Positions 31,991 to 45,200 are shown, counted from the first letter of the stretch. The stretch: DNA of 64,000 nucleotides from Meandrina meandrites (GCA_963693305.1 OY855905.1:33219250-33283249); one strand, 5' to 3'. Notes: generated by a model not told the origin, from the letters alone. Numbers and translations are program-made.

Positions 31991-33214
31991 AACGATTTAC
32001 CTATAGTATGGCTATACTATATATTTACCTATAGTATGGCTACAGTCAAAATTTAGTTGATTTCAAATCCCCACCCGGCACTAGTGTTGAAAAAGCGCAT
32101 ACGCTGTGTTTGAGGTTTGCAAAGTTTTTTAAACATCTTACAATGATAGTTATTTAGGAGCTTGAACTACATGTACGTAATTCAGTGCAGAAACGTACGC
32201 TCGGAAGAAAGAAGCTTTACTAGACCTTACTAGTACAGTTCTTAGGAGTGTAGTTCACACGTGCGCAACGTCAAGACAAACCTGGCAACATTAATTATCG
32301 CGGAAATGTTGATGTTGATAGGTGCGCATTCAATAATCAATCAGATATATTGGAGAAATCTACTGATTTTGACAAAATGAAGTTCTCTACCATTCGCAAG
32401 CAATTGACACCGGACTTTTACATGGTTTGCCACAGACATAAACTTTTGAAAATTCCCTGACTTTTCTCTGATAAAAAATAAACTTTCTCTGATCAAATAA
32501 ATACCAAACCACATTGGCCTGAACTTCCTTCCAACTATTTAGAAGTACATATTGTAACTTCTTAAAACCGTCAGTCTTAAAGACTGGAGTGTCGAAGACT
32601 GTCATGTTGTGTAGTTGTCGATGGTGACTCGACCCTCGGGGGCAGAAGCTTGGCAAGTTTGTGGTCTTCGATAGCTACAATTAAATAGCTATCATTAAAT
32701 AGGCTTCTAGATCTAGCAGACCTCGCCTGTCCCCAGCTAGCGTTGGGATCCCGGCCACTTTTCTAATGCCTTTCTGTAACCTGAACCGGGGAAGATTTCA
32801 GACTCCCCCTAATGGAGCATCCCTGCTATTCAGGCTATCCCGAGTACTAGTCTGCAAGTCTTCCAGTTAGCCCGAATCAGGGACTGATGCAGGAATTGTG
32901 TATTGGGGGATCCAAGTTTTGATTCATTCAGTTAGAAAGCACTGTTGAAACTTTTAAGCGCAGATACGTTCTCGTCCACTTCACGCTATTTTTTTTTTTA
33001 TTTAACGCAAGTTTCCTTGGCCCTACTGTGTACATGAATTATACTTGGAAAGAACGCACCCTTGGAACATTCTCCTCTTGTAACAAAGATTGAAAAACTA
33101 ATTACATTTTTTAATTTGCCTGGAATTAAGTTGTGGCAAAATCAATCAGTTGAATAGTGGTATACATACGATCGTGCAGATACAAGAATTTGAGTGTCAA
33201 TTAAACAAGTGGAA

Positions 33215-33330
33215 GGAAAACGGAATCCGGTCGTTTCGCCTTCAAGTCGATTGGCCTACACTCAAGTTGATCGCCTACACGATCTGAGATGTTTCGCCTA
33301 CCCATAAGTCTAAACACAATGTATATTCTT
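33215..33330 (+). repeat. Word-repeat fragment (gtcgtttcgccta)
   Basis: ggtcgtttcgccttcaagtc, gattggcctacactcaagtt, gatcgcctacac and gtttcgcctaccc repeat the same word degenerately. Similar wording (gcggtttcgcctttatgtcg) precedes the large foldback near 62140. Confidence 0.5.
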
Positions 33331-34098
33331 TGTTAGCCTGTGTACAGCCGTCCCGCTCGGTTGTACACAGGCTAATTCTTTGTTCTAAGAACGTGCAAGC
33401 CCAAACACGCTAACCAAAATATTTATAAAAGCGTGATGGTGTGGGCGAATCGACTTGTTGGCAACATCCAGGAAACTACTGGTCTGATGGGAGGAGAGGG
33501 GGGACCTCTCCCTTCTGCGAATACCAGTCCGGTTAGCTCTCAATACTGGCAAAGGGTTTTACTTTTTTGGTCATTTTGTTTCCTTTCGTTGTTTCGGGTT
33601 TCAGTACAGGACGTTCACCTTTCAGCTGATAAACTGAATGATTTCAAACAAAACAAATCATAATGATTTCTACAGCACAAGTGAATCATGGCGTTCGAGG
33701 CCTTTGGACCCACCACCCTTATTTATTAATAACTTGGGGGTGGCGTGCCACAGGCCGTTGCGTCGAGCTGTTTGAAATGAACTCTCTCATGCACATTTGC
33801 TGCGTTGCATGTGTCGAAACAATAGTCATAGCTACACCCAGCCCAGCTAAACGAGATTTCCTCTATATAATGTTTTTGGCACTGCAAATTTACCATCTGG
33901 GAATGAAGGCTATACCAGCTCAGGTAACTTAAGCAGGCTTGTGGGGGGGAGGAGGGATTTTGCTTCCTTGTTTTATCCATACTTTTTTAACCTGTTCCAG
34001 GCACTCCATGCTCCTTGAAGATACACGTAGCAGTCAGTAAACCAGATTCAACAACAAAGCTCACTTTTCGATATCTTTTATTACTTGAACAAGCAAAC

Positions 34099-37000
34099 CT
34101 AATACAAACGCTGAGGTTTTCCCATTGTGCTCTTGATATAGAGCGCTCGCACATTCTGCCAGTTCTTCTTCAAAAGGGACACCAAGAAATTGACGGCAAG
34201 ATAGACATTTCCCACAAGTTCATCCTCACTCATTTCAACATGGCCGATGGCGACAGCAAGACAGAGCACCTAAAATTCAACAATCGGAACACGAAACAGT
34301 TATTACGAAATAGCCAGCAGAAATGGTTATTACCTGGAAGCTACTTCTTGGTAACTGTGACAGGTTTGGACAAAATATGTAAAATAATGCCAAGACAATA
34401 ACAATATCACTGTTATTAAATTTTATTATTTTTTCTGCTACCGATACAGTCCAAATGAACTGAACTGTGAGATCTGATCGGTTAAATGAGTGGTCCAGAC
34501 TCTCGCCTTTTTTTTTCACAAGAACAACAAAAAACTTTACTCAATACTTCAACATGTATATCCAGACCTTACGCTTGGTTAATAAAAACTATATATAGTA
34601 TGGCATCAAAAATACATCATGTATTTACATGTATGTTGTAGGTCATTCACATTGGTTTTCATCAGGGGCACCCAACGGAATATTTCGGTAAAATATCTGT
34701 TCGGATGGAAGGTCGCCTAAGAATTTCGAAATTTTTTCCCAGCGACGCTCTAGACTTCTCAAATTTTTTCGGAAAACCATAAAGTTTCCCTAGAATTTTC
34801 GGAATTCATGTGCTCACTTTTATCATGTCCCATAATTTTCGGACGGTTTTGTTTGTTCTCTAAAATTTTCGTTTGGCTTAATTATTCCAAAAGCTGCTAA
34901 AAGTTTCGGTGAGCATTAGAGGTAATCAAGAATGTACGTGAACCTAATGAAAGATAAAGGCAATTGAGGTGATTGAGCTCGGCATTAGCCTACTTATCAG
35001 ATTATTGGATGAATAGGTTTAACGCCTATAATATTCGGATAAACATTTATATTGCCTAGTATTTTCGCGAAATTTCGATAGGCACACGTATAACGAAAAA
35101 CTTCCCCTAAAATTTTCTAGTGAAAATATGGTCTCTCAGTGTCCTCGAACTTTCGACAAGATCCATCAGGATAGCTAAAACTTTCGGATGACTCAAAAAA
35201 GGACCCTAGAATTTTCGAAACGACGAAAGTTCCCCTTAAATATCCGAACAGATAAATATTTTTTAGGGCATCTCCAAATTAACTAAAAAGCCTTCTAGAA
35301 CATAGAGAAATCCATTTACGACACTTCTGACATCTTTGGAAAGATTCGGTCGTTGGGTGCCCCTGTTTCATGTTAAATTGACGATAACTCTTTCAATCAC
35401 TTAAACAAAAATTTGAATTTATTTCCTGGTATTGGAATTTTATGTTCTTATCAAGGCCAACAAATCAGGCAGACAAATTGTCATGTGTGAATAAGCCTTT
35501 TGTTTACACATGATGCAGTCTGATCCTAGTGAAGGCCGACAGCCTTGTGCACAGTAGAAATTCTCTCTCACTACAGTGTCCATACGGTCCATACTCTGAT
35601 CCCAACCTCACTTCAGTGACTTCAAGGCACTTAGTGCATTGTGTTGTTTGTCGACCATTGTGGTCTCCCCATAGATTTAAGACCCTGGGTGCAGGTCCGA
35701 CCAGAAGGATGTTTCCATATCTGGTCTTCCAGAATATAAGGCCTTACCAGTGCTCAAATGACAACTTCACTAAATTGACCCACTTCCTAGAGTTTTGGAA
35801 TTATCATTACTTCAAACAGTTGTGGAATCCATTTTTGGATATGGTACCAAAAACCCTCACAAAACTGTAAGGGAGGGTTTGATTTTTTCCAAAGCTCATA
35901 CATAGATATACATCCTGATATTGAAAAGTAGTAAATTTCCAGCTGAACACGTTTGTCTTGATAAAAACAAAAAACATTTCTATAAAAAAGTGCTGGTCCT
36001 TGAAAGTGAAACTCGCACTACGTATTACCCTCATACATTGTATGAATAGTTACAAAGCAAACAAAGATTGAGGGAAACCAAGCTGTCTCCTTGAGACAAC
36101 AGACTTAACACCAGTTCACAGCATCCTTTTTATTATTTTAGTTGTCATGAGCACTGTGCCTTATTTCTGGTAAACATCCTACCTTCTTCATTTGAAACTT
36201 GATTGTGGAGCGCACTTCCTCAACTTTCTGCACCATGTTGTCATTGTGTGTCAGTGCTGTGGGAAACTTGCCAGCCTTATTTAGACCAGGACCCAGGATA
36301 CGGGGAATCTGCCTGATGAGACTCTCTGAGGCCAGGAAAGCATCATATTTCTTGGCTGAAAAATAACATATTAAACCATTATGATATGATTAATCCTATT
36401 TTACATACAGTAGTATTAGTGGAATACAATGTAAAAGGAAATTTGTCTGTTTTTTCTCTTCTGGTGTATGGTTAAAATTGCCTTCTATTCAATAAATATT
36501 ATTTATGCGTACCAGTACATGCATGTAGTGGCATGCCAGCTTCAACAGCGCTTCAAGCTGCGACCATTTTGGTCGCCATGGCGAGTGGAAATAAAATTTG
36601 GCGACTAAATTTTCCACACAGGTCGCCAATTTGGCGACCAGGCTACGCATCAACATTTTTTTTTGCAGTTCAATCACTAAGCCAAACAAATTTGACCACA
36701 AAACTTTTCATTACAACTATTTCAATCGCCTATCTTACTTATCTGTGTGAGTTAGATACCTCATTGCTCAGACTCCTAATTGTGTTTTGATGCCTTCGGT
36801 CATCTATAAAGTTTGCAAACCACATTTCTTTCCATTGTTTTAGTGTACTGTACAAGAATTAAACTTGTTTTGCATGTTTATCTTCCTTGCCTGTTTCTTT
36901 AATCTTTTATTTACTTTTCTGCATGATAATTGGAACAGTTCAACAAAAAAACTCTTCAACGCAAACGAAAATAACTACGTTGGAACGTTCTTCGAACGAT

Positions 37001-39160
37001 TTTAATTCGGCTCATAATGGTCAGCGGTATTACTTCGTGTAAGGCAACATAAGGTGTCCTGCTTTAAAAACGCCTTGATTTTTGGCGACCAAAATTTTTC
37101 TAGCGGCGACCATTTTACAAAAGAAAGTCGCCAAAAGGCGACTTCTGAAAAACTTGAGCTTGAAGCACTGTTCAAGGTTGTATGTTCAGACATTGGTCTT
37201 GATCTTCGGTTCCAATTCGTAACATTGATCAATGCTCCTGGGTCTTTTACATGTACAGTAGGTGCTCTGATTTAGATTTGGTCTCAAATATTATACATGT
37301 GTAATTAAACTAATAAAATAATTAAATTGTTTGATTTATGTTTGTTTTAGATTATGATAATATATAGGAGGCCCTATTTCCCTTCTAGGGAAAAGGACAA
37401 GAGGATGATGAATACATAGTAGACAAAGGGCAACAGAAAGGGGCCTGATCTGAAATTAAAGCAAAAAAAATGCCTCATAAGCATAATTAAACAATCAATG
37501 AAGTTGAAGACTTACCAAGCTTTTTCACTAGTTTCTTGTTCTTGTTAAGTTTTTTCAAAGCTTCAGCATCCATGCAAGGAATATCATTTGCCTTGGCCTC
37601 ATCACAGTGCGAAGCATCACCAAGAATGCAGACCTTGAGCTTGGGTCGTGGAATGTTCTTCAGCTTCACAGTTCCACTGAAACGTTTGTCTTTCTGAGGA
37701 TCATAATTCTTTAAGCTGATTTGGAGCTCGATGGTTTCTACAAACTTTCTTTTCTTGTCCTTGGCTCCTTGTAGGACAGCACTACAGCACTCAAAAAGTG
37801 TATCACGGTGGAGCTTGCTGAAGAGGGAATAAATACCAAACATAATATTATTGTAAATGACAAAATAATTAATACATACTTAATGCAATATAGGCTAAGT
37901 TTAACATGAAACAATGCTGGTCAAATCATTTTCACATTCGTTCTCGCCTTTCGTTTGTGCTTGGCAATTTCACTCCCTGCCCTCCCTCCCTCTATGGTTA
38001 GTATGAGGTAAGTATCATTGTTCCACTGTACTTCAGTGTGACGGTGCCTGGTGGTTGCTTCAAGTAGGCAGGGAAAGTAAAAAAGTAGCTGGAGGACAAA
38101 ATGATGTATTTTTCACCAAAATCCAGTGGCTTTGTTTCAAAGTAGCCAGGGTTCAAACTCGCAGTAGCTGGGGGAATTCCCTGGTCCCCCACCCTTAGTG
38201 ACACCCCTACTACAGGGCACAGGGGATACTGAAAATGGTGATCTTGACACAGGAACTGTTTTGTGCATTAATATTTGACTTGACTGCAACATCAAATAAT
38301 GACAATCTACCAACTCTTCTGGATTATCCTGGAGTCTCCCTGATACAGCCAAGTTTTCCAGTTCCCATATGAGTCATCAGATCTCCCAGATATGAATGAA
38401 AGTGATTGCATTGTGTGTTTCAACCCTTATTATTATGGATAACTTAAAGGAGTTGTGCCACAGACAACGCATCTTGAAAAAACTAGCAATTTTTTTCAAG
38501 TTTGCTGGTTGTCATCGGTCTTAATCTTTGTCAGTCAAAACCATCCTTGGTTATTTCGTGTTTTTGTTACTCCATTGCTGTTCTTCTTTAATTAGAAAAC
38601 TATTATTTTGAGGATTCCTTCAATTTTAAAGTAATCAGAAAAATGACTAAAAACATTGTGACATTGCTCCTTTAAGGCAGCGCTTTTATAGGGGGAAGGG
38701 AAGATTGTTGGATATGTAATCTTTTTGCGTGCGGTGGCTTGTTAAATCCATACCAGGGTATTATGAAAACATGATTTCTTCTTCGAACTGGCAAAGTTAA
38801 TTTACACGGAGAATTTGGACATAAACACACGAATTTCGATGATCTAGCTGTTCCTAAATACAAGAGTTGCCAATCAAGTGTATATCATTTGAAGCTGCCT
38901 GAGCAGTTTGCACGTTACAATAATTTTGTAAAATCGATTAAATATCCCAAAATACAGAACCTCTCCGGAGATTCTTATCATGAAGGTCAATATTTTCGTT
39001 CAACGAAAAACGACATATTTTTCAACAGAAACGGAAATAATCACGAAATACAAGATTTATCACGACAAAATCATGTTCCAACTTATTATCCGTAGGCCAA
39101 ACGTCCTGATGGATAGAACGACGGCCCTGTTCGAAAGGATTGCACAAATACACACCTCAT
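34099..39160 (-). CDS. RPL10A: 60S ribosomal protein L10a (uL1), copy 2
   Basis: Minus-strand exons 39160-39156 (ATGAG), 37817-37516, 36355-36183 and 34269-34099 have exactly the same lengths as copy 1 (5, 302, 173, 171 nt). They encode the same 216 residues. Comparing by eye I find about 13 base differences, all silent, so both copies look maintained by selection. Introns are retained, so this is a DNA-level inverted duplication, not a retrocopy. The 3' flank differs: an AATAAA lies only 17 nt past the stop (34082-34077). Intron 1 holds a MITE (38444-38675), intron 2 a foldback (36540-37176) and intron 3 another (34663-35365). Confidence 0.95.
34663..35365. mobile_element. 703-bp foldback built on aattttcgga words
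   Basis: caggggcacccaacg at the left is mirrored by cgttgggtgcccctg at the right, and the direct repeat tttcat flanks it (34657-34662, 35366-35371). Inside, about 13 degenerate copies of ctagaattttcgga occur in both halves. It is non-coding and lies in intron 3 of RPL10A copy 2 only. Confidence 0.85.
35835..36088. repeat. Insertion in RPL10A copy 2 intron 3
   Basis: About 250 bp absent from the otherwise identical intron of copy 1. It starts near atatggtaccaaaaaccctc and ends near ctgtctccttgagacaac. A small hairpin aaaaaccctcacaaaactgt / agggagggttt sits at its edge. No family recognised. Confidence 0.6.
36540..37176. repeat. 637-bp foldback built on ggcgacca words
   Basis: cttcaacagcgcttcaagct on the left is mirrored by agcttgaagcactgttcaag on the right. 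The words ggcgacca/tggtcgcc occur about nine times near both ends. AT-rich centre, no coding capacity; in RPL10A copy 2 intron 2. Confidence 0.8.
38444..38675. repeat. 232-bp MITE in RPL10A copy 2 intron 1
   Basis: ttaaaggagttgtgccaca is mirrored by tgtgacattgctcctttaa. Non-coding. Confidence 0.75.
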
Positions 39161-39205
39161 CGTGGCCGGTTCGTTCGTAAAGAGAAGGAAAGGATGGAAA
39201 AGAGA
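39161..39205 (-). promoter_or_regulatory. 5' TOP-like leader of RPL10A copy 2
   Basis: Read on the minus strand, catcctttccttctcttta precedes cgaacgaaccggccacgATG. The pyrimidine tract fits a TOP mRNA start, as in copy 1. Confidence 0.6.
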
Positions 39206-39290
39206 GTTCGCTGGACAGTTCGCTGAACTATCGTGGGCGCTCGAAGGAGTTCGCTGAGCTATCGCGGGCGCACTAAGGTCGTTTTGAACT
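39200..39290 (+). repeat. Short tandem words gttcgctgaactatcg
   Basis: agttcgctggacagttcgct, gaactatcgtgggcgc and then agttcgctgagctatcgcgg repeat one phrase two to three times directly upstream of RPL10A copy 2. Confidence 0.6.
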
Positions 39291-39607
39291 GAAAAGGGCA
39301 AAGAAGTATGTACTTATTACCCGAATGTTTTACTATCACTTATAGCATAGGAGCATTTTCATGCACAGGGTGTATTTGAGTCAACAAAAACTAAACGGAA
39401 AACTTTTAATTGACAAGTCGTATCTGTTTATACGTACATAGGTCTGCAAAATCCATGTTCACAAAAAGCCGGAGACTCTGTTTATACATAGGTCTGCAAT
39501 AACCATACTGCCAAAAACGCGATGTAAAGCTTCCTCCAATATACTGCCTTTAAAAGATTTTTGTATCTCCAAGCCTTAACTTCATCATACACTACGAGTG
39601 AATGTGT

Positions 39608-39815
39608 ACTGATAATATCGTTATATCGGGGAAGACTTTACGTTCGGTCCGCTAAATTCTCATCGTTATATCGGGAATATCGTTATATCGAAGATCGTTA
39701 TATCGGGGTTCTGTCTCATACATTTTGCAGAAACTTTTGCCGGGACATAGAATATTCATCGTTATACCGGGAATATCGTTATATCGTGGACCGTTATATC
39801 GTGGTTCCACAGATA
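39608..39815. repeat. Word-repeat element (atcgttatatcgggg)
   Basis: The phrase atcgttatatcggg(g) occurs about seven times in 200 bp (near 39617, 39662, 39673, 39688, 39757, 39772, 39792), ending tcgtggttccac. The shape resembles the pogo-like elements elsewhere, but a clean opposite end is not visible. Confidence 0.7.
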
Positions 39816-40101
39816 TATGGTTAACATCCAGCGCACATTTCTTCCCTGTTTATGTATCTATCACTTCCTGTCTTCGACTGACAATACCACCCAATAGTTC
39901 CGTCGCAGTTTGTGTGAAATACACTTGCAAAAGTCTGAAAGAATTTACCTTTGTAAAGGAATTAAAGAGTTGAGAAATATTCAGTCCGTTCCATGACAGA
40001 TTACTGACTGGAGGCCAGACATGAATATGGACTGTGGATTTCAGATTTCAGTCGAATGATTTCAGTCGAATGAAATAGCTATTAGTAAAGTATATGCAGT
40101 G

Positions 40102-40276
40102 TAGCTGAATCTCGATTTCTAAAATCTCCAAGAGGGCTAGAAACGAAAATTGGCCTGAGAAATCGGGGTAAAATTGCAGTCACGGTGTTCGACTTAGTAA
40201 AAAACACATGCAAAGAAACTTACAACTTTTGGTTCGAGGTATCAGGTGGGAGGTTCAAAAAATCGGTATTCTACTG
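40102..40276. repeat. Pogo-like element (aaatcggggt words)
   Basis: The right end aatcggtattctactg, followed by TA, is the inverse of a CAGTAGAAT start. The left end near ctgaatctcgatttct is degenerate. gaaatcggggtaaa occurs between. Confidence 0.5.
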
Positions 40277-41984
40277 TAATTAAAGAATTGATCATGTTAG
40301 CCGGCCGGCCATAGAGGGCTCCGCGAGTAATTCTGTCCGTAAAAGCGGCACGCGTGGGCCAAATATGACAGAGATAAATTAAGTGGCCTTGGCGCCTTTT
40401 TATTCATCCATTTGTTCAATCTCTTGCTGTGTGAGCCGTCTAGGCTATCACAGATTTCATTTTAAACCCCAATAAATGTGCACGTAGGCGTAGATAGAAT
40501 GAAATATCAAATTCTCTTTGCTAAAACTAAATATCGGTATCATCTCAGTGGTCGTTGTACACAAATCAAATCTTAATGATGCACGCGTGAGGAAAAATAA
40601 AACCGCTATCAGACTGATTGACCATTGCTCGATCAATATTATTTTATATACATGTCAACGATTTTTATTTAATTTCCCCTCTTACATATCCATTTTGGAA
40701 CGTTCTTCTTTAACAAATTGTCTTGTAGATCCAGTTTCTTAATTAGAGATTTCAAATATCCAAAACTTTCTTCTTTAAGCATCATTGATATATGATAAAT
40801 CATCTGACCGTATTTCCAGTAACAAGAATTATTCGAACTAGCCTGTCTTAAATCTCTATCCTGTATAACAAATCGTACACGACTAGTGAACAATCCTGAA
40901 ACCCAACTAGCAAGAAACAGCACCTAGCTTGTTTATACACTATCTATTTGTAACTTTCTTCAGCATGTTCAGCCCTTCTGTGAAGTTCTACTGAGCGACA
41001 TGTTTTGATTGTTGTAGGAGACTGAAAAGTCTGCAGGTTTTGAGGGGGCAGAATGATATTAGAGCAGGGGTTTTTCTTATTCTATTCTGCTTAAGGTTAA
41101 CCGATTTTAAGAAAAACGAACACACGATGGCATATATATATACATATGATCTAGAAGAAGGCTCTCTCGTGTCTTTCTCTGCAGCGCGAATTGGGCGCTT
41201 TTTCTACCAGTTTCTTGCTTCAGTTGCGTGTTTGTCAGCTTCTTAAAATAAAAACCACCATTCCAGTAAATAAAGCTTCGATACACCTAAACTTCAAATT
41301 TTCATGGCATATAAAAGTTTATCATTTTAGTACTTTAATTTCCTTTCTGTCAAAACTAACACAGCCTCTGGGGAATTTAGTTTAGAGCAGTTTTAAATTA
41401 TCAACGGAACAGCTTGAGATCTGAGATCTCTGTGATCTTCTGCCACAATGTCACTGAAATTATTAAAAGAATTGGAATAAGGGGCTAACAACTTTAAAAT
41501 AAACCATTTCAGGGTGCAGTTGAAGAGTACCATTTGCATCAGTTTATTCAGTCAAAACACAAAAATGAAAGTGAAAAGTGATTGATTGCTGTCCAGTCTG
41601 CGCAGCGGGTTACGGAGGTCGAGACGAACTTCGGCGAACTTCGTTTTTTTTTCCTTGCCAACAATTACGTTTAACCACCCTGATCTCTATCCTATAAAGC
41701 CTCTTTTTCTGTCTTTTACCGCTTACACTTTTTTTTTTATCTAAATTGCCTTCTTATTTAACTTTTCTTCATTCCTGTTCGAAACGTGCTGCTTACATTA
41801 CACGCTTATTAATTCAGCGCAAGGTTAAGTAAACAAATTTGAAACCAGTATACTGAGCTCAATAAAAGCCTTTATTTTACGAGTACAGGAAGAAATTGCC
41901 GGAAAAGGCGGCTTTTTTATCAAGGAAGAGCGAAACACATGCACCCGAGGATTCGCGTGTTATTCAAGCATTGAAAAGTCTAGT
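40277..41984. other. Gene-free stretch
   Basis: AT-rich DNA with only short open frames lacking splice context or recognisable homology. A gccggccggcc palindrome lies near 40301. Confidence 0.5.
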
Positions 41985-42262
41985 CATTCATTATTAACGA
42001 ACTTGAACCATGATATTCAGTAGACAGAATCAGATTTATAAACATAATGTATAATGACGCAATTTAAAAGACACAGTGTCTCGTAACACACCACAAGATA
42101 AAACTAAGATAGGGGAAGACCGTAACACAAACATTCATTATTAACGAACTTAAACCATGATACTCAGTGGGTCAGAATCAGATTTATGAACATAGCGGCA
42201 TATTACGCAGTTTAAAAGACACAGTGTCTCGTTAAATACACCACAAAGATAAAACTAAGATA
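41985..42262 (+). repeat. Two-unit tandem repeat, period about 147 bp
   Basis: cattcattattaacgaactt and the following aaaagacacagtgtctcgt and gataaaactaagata recur at 42132 onward, about 90 percent alike. Each unit contains the palindrome gacacagtgtc. No coding frame. Confidence 0.85.
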
Positions 42263-45200
42263 TGTGGAAATCTTAACCAAAGGAGTGTAAGGGAGAATGA
42301 GGAAGAAGGTAAAGGTTATTTCTAAAAAGTTAACGATTTCAGTTAGCTTTTTAGTTATTTTTCGGATTAATTTTGGCATTTTCGTAAGAACTGTTTGAGG
42401 ACAAGAGAGAATTGACGAGGAAGACGGAGGCCTGAATAAATATATGTGATTATAGCAACGATTTAGATAAAAACAAAATGGTACTTAGGAACTGAAGTAA
42501 GAAAATAAATGTACATTTAAACGATAAACAATGAAATAACCCACGCTTCGATATCAGAAGTATGTTTGAGCTTTTATTTTGTGCTTCATTTTTCAATTAT
42601 GTACTGCTTGTCAAAAGCACATTGTTCAGCACTTTGAATGTTGCCATTGACCCCAAATAACATCCATGATCAACTGCATAAATATTATTATACCTTGTCG
42701 AGCGCACAACCGATTATCCATGTTCTGCTTTTACTCTTCAAAATTTGCGAAACTTGAAATATCTGTCTCTGAAAATGTAATTGCCATGGAAACGCTAAGA
42801 TCCAAGAACAAAACCTTCACGCATGACCAAAATGTTTTTCATGACATTTATTTTTTCGAAAAATCCTTGGATTTTGGTGATATTTTCTTGAATACTTCTG
42901 AAAGTTACAAACGTTCAACGTCCGCGTGTTCCGACTTACTAGTGTATATTAGCAATGCGAAATTTGCCTACAACGTATAAATCAAATATATTTCTGTACG
43001 TTGTCTTTATTGTTTAGCGGCAAGACACATCTTTAGAGCAACTTTTCACTGCGCATGTGTATCATCTCGTTTTGGCTGCTGAACGTGCGGAAATTGAATG
43101 TTGGTAGTAAAAACTTTTTTTTGTTCTGTGTGAATCAACTGTAATTTCACAAAGTTAAGTGAAAATTCATCAGATAAAGATGTTTCCATTGTCTGCAGTG
43201 ATGGGTGCCCGCATACTTTAAAAACCTTTGTTTACTGCATTTCCATCAATTTCGTCAAGCGCTTTTGACTACCCTTTTCAATAAAATCGCGTTTCTCTTG
43301 TGTAACCTAAAAGGAACATTGTTTCTTTTATATTCAACAAAGCCCTGTATAGGATTAAACCTATGCCGGATTCGTTGCCGTCGGAAGCATACATGCTTTT
43401 AGTAACTTTTAATTTAAAGTTACTAACAAATGGAAATACGTTGAGTACTTTTGCGTGCTTCCTGATAACAAGGACCGACCACACATTGATCAAAGTTTTT
43501 CACTTTTGGCGCCTGTGAAATTTGTGAAAAAGCTATGTTGTTTAGAGTTTTTAGACCATTAACCGTAGTTGCACCTCCTGATAATAATCTTGTAACAGAA
43601 CAGCCACACTGATTTCGTCTACAAATACAACGTTTGCCATAAACTCGACTCGGTAGCCCACGAATTGACGTCCCCCATGGTGTGATTTTCCACAGGCGGC
43701 TGTTCAAAGAGTATAAAAAATTAGATATTCCTTTTTGGAGATACAAGAAGCCTTCATCTGTTAGTGACAAAAAGCTTGTTTAAAATTAAGCTTCTACAGT
43801 GATTATACAACAACCAAAAATGCGGAACTGTTCCTATATTTCATTAATCAGTCCAAAATATTATCACTCCATGCAAGCTCGTGCATTTCACTCAAAAGGT
43901 TTTTCGATTATTTTATTTACTACTCTTAAAATAGCCTCTTCGCTCTTATGATAACTGCGCAATAGCCAGCTAGGTGAACTGAGACTTTGTCAGTACTTCA
44001 TCAAAAGAAAAATTACTGCACCTGAAGCGGTAAAGTTTCTCTCTCTGTGAAGAAAATTGTCCTTAATGAATAATCCTTGTTGCTAATACCCGAGTTGTGC
44101 CATTTCTAGATTTCTTATTGGCGCAAAAGAAACGCTACTGAGCTATGTTATCAGCTTAGCATATCCTGATTTGACTATACGAAAAGGGGCGTTTGAATTG
44201 AAGGCTATATTCACAATGACGCGAATTTTGCCTGAAGATGGCTTTTCCAAAACGCGCGCGCGCCCCCAATTTCCCGCGTTTGACTTTCTTTTTTTTTACA
44301 TTTAGCCTGAGTCAGTTTTCAGACTGCCTCTGTAGGTTTCATATAGTCTAGGCAAGCGCTTTTGCTCATTTCGTGTTCTTCGCTGATCGATGCATTTGCT
44401 GAGAACTTTTACTCACTCAGTGATCTAGACAGATCTAGATCTTCAGAATTACCTCGCTAATGCTTAAGTAAACCGCTATGACTCTTTCGACTTTATGGGG
44501 GCTACACCAAATTGTGAAACCCGGCATCAAATAAATCTCTTGGTGAGATCGTATGCAAATGACGCTATCAAAAGGCTAGTTTAACGATGGAAATTGGAAT
44601 AATTCCAGAGTTATAAATGGAACTTTAAAAGACATCAGACGAAATTTATCTGTGTAATCTCTCCGGGGTGCAAAAAAAAGCTGACTGTGGAAGTATTAAA
44701 TGAAAACAACTGCCGAGGTTTACAACAATATAACTTTTTTTATCCGTAAAATTCATCTGCTTTGAAACTGTAACTAATAGAAAAATACATCCATGTTGTC
44801 AAGCAAGATGTCCCACATTGTTGCTCCTTGGTGTTTACTTTCCATCTCTCAGTTTGACGAGGCTAAGAGTTTTTTTAATTAGTTGGCTTCCGCGGAACTT
44901 TACAACTCTTTGTAGCGTAGATATCGAAAATGTGTTGTGCCTTCCAGCATATATATTTTCTAATTACTTTTTTTCCTTAGGATTTTGTCATGGGAGAAAT
45001 CCTCTTGATTGTAACGAGTCTTTTTAATCTTAGCATCAGTTTCATTTTAAACTCGTCGACAAATTCTGCAATTTTTAAATAGGCAAACACGAATGGTTGT
45101 GCAATCGCGACGTCTTTTCTTCTGCTTCTTAGAATCTTATAATTGCCATATTATTAATATTTTGATGCGGATGATTTGTTTATAGATAAGTTTCTTCCCG

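Larger units (their letters stand above)
30037..34098. other. 4-kb spacer between the convergent RPL10A copies
   Basis: No gene supported. It holds a (gttt)n microsatellite near 30308-30333, three repeat elements listed separately and a short perfect palindrome at 33336-33373 (tagcctgtgtaca ... tgtacacaggcta). Open frames here (for example 30527-30739) have no homology I recognise. Confidence 0.6.

Noticed and set aside
34015..34401. 128-codon plus-strand frame
   Set aside because: It is the antisense of RPL10A copy 2 exon 4. The same shadow occurs over copy 1 exon 4 at 29827-30096.
39608..39815. CRISPR-like array of atcgttatatcgggg
   Set aside because: Repeats are degenerate, unequally spaced and in a eukaryotic context. 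It is a word-repeat element.
43423..43770. 115-codon minus-strand frame with cysteines
   Set aside because: No signal peptide, repeat or known domain, no splice context, and no support beyond its length.
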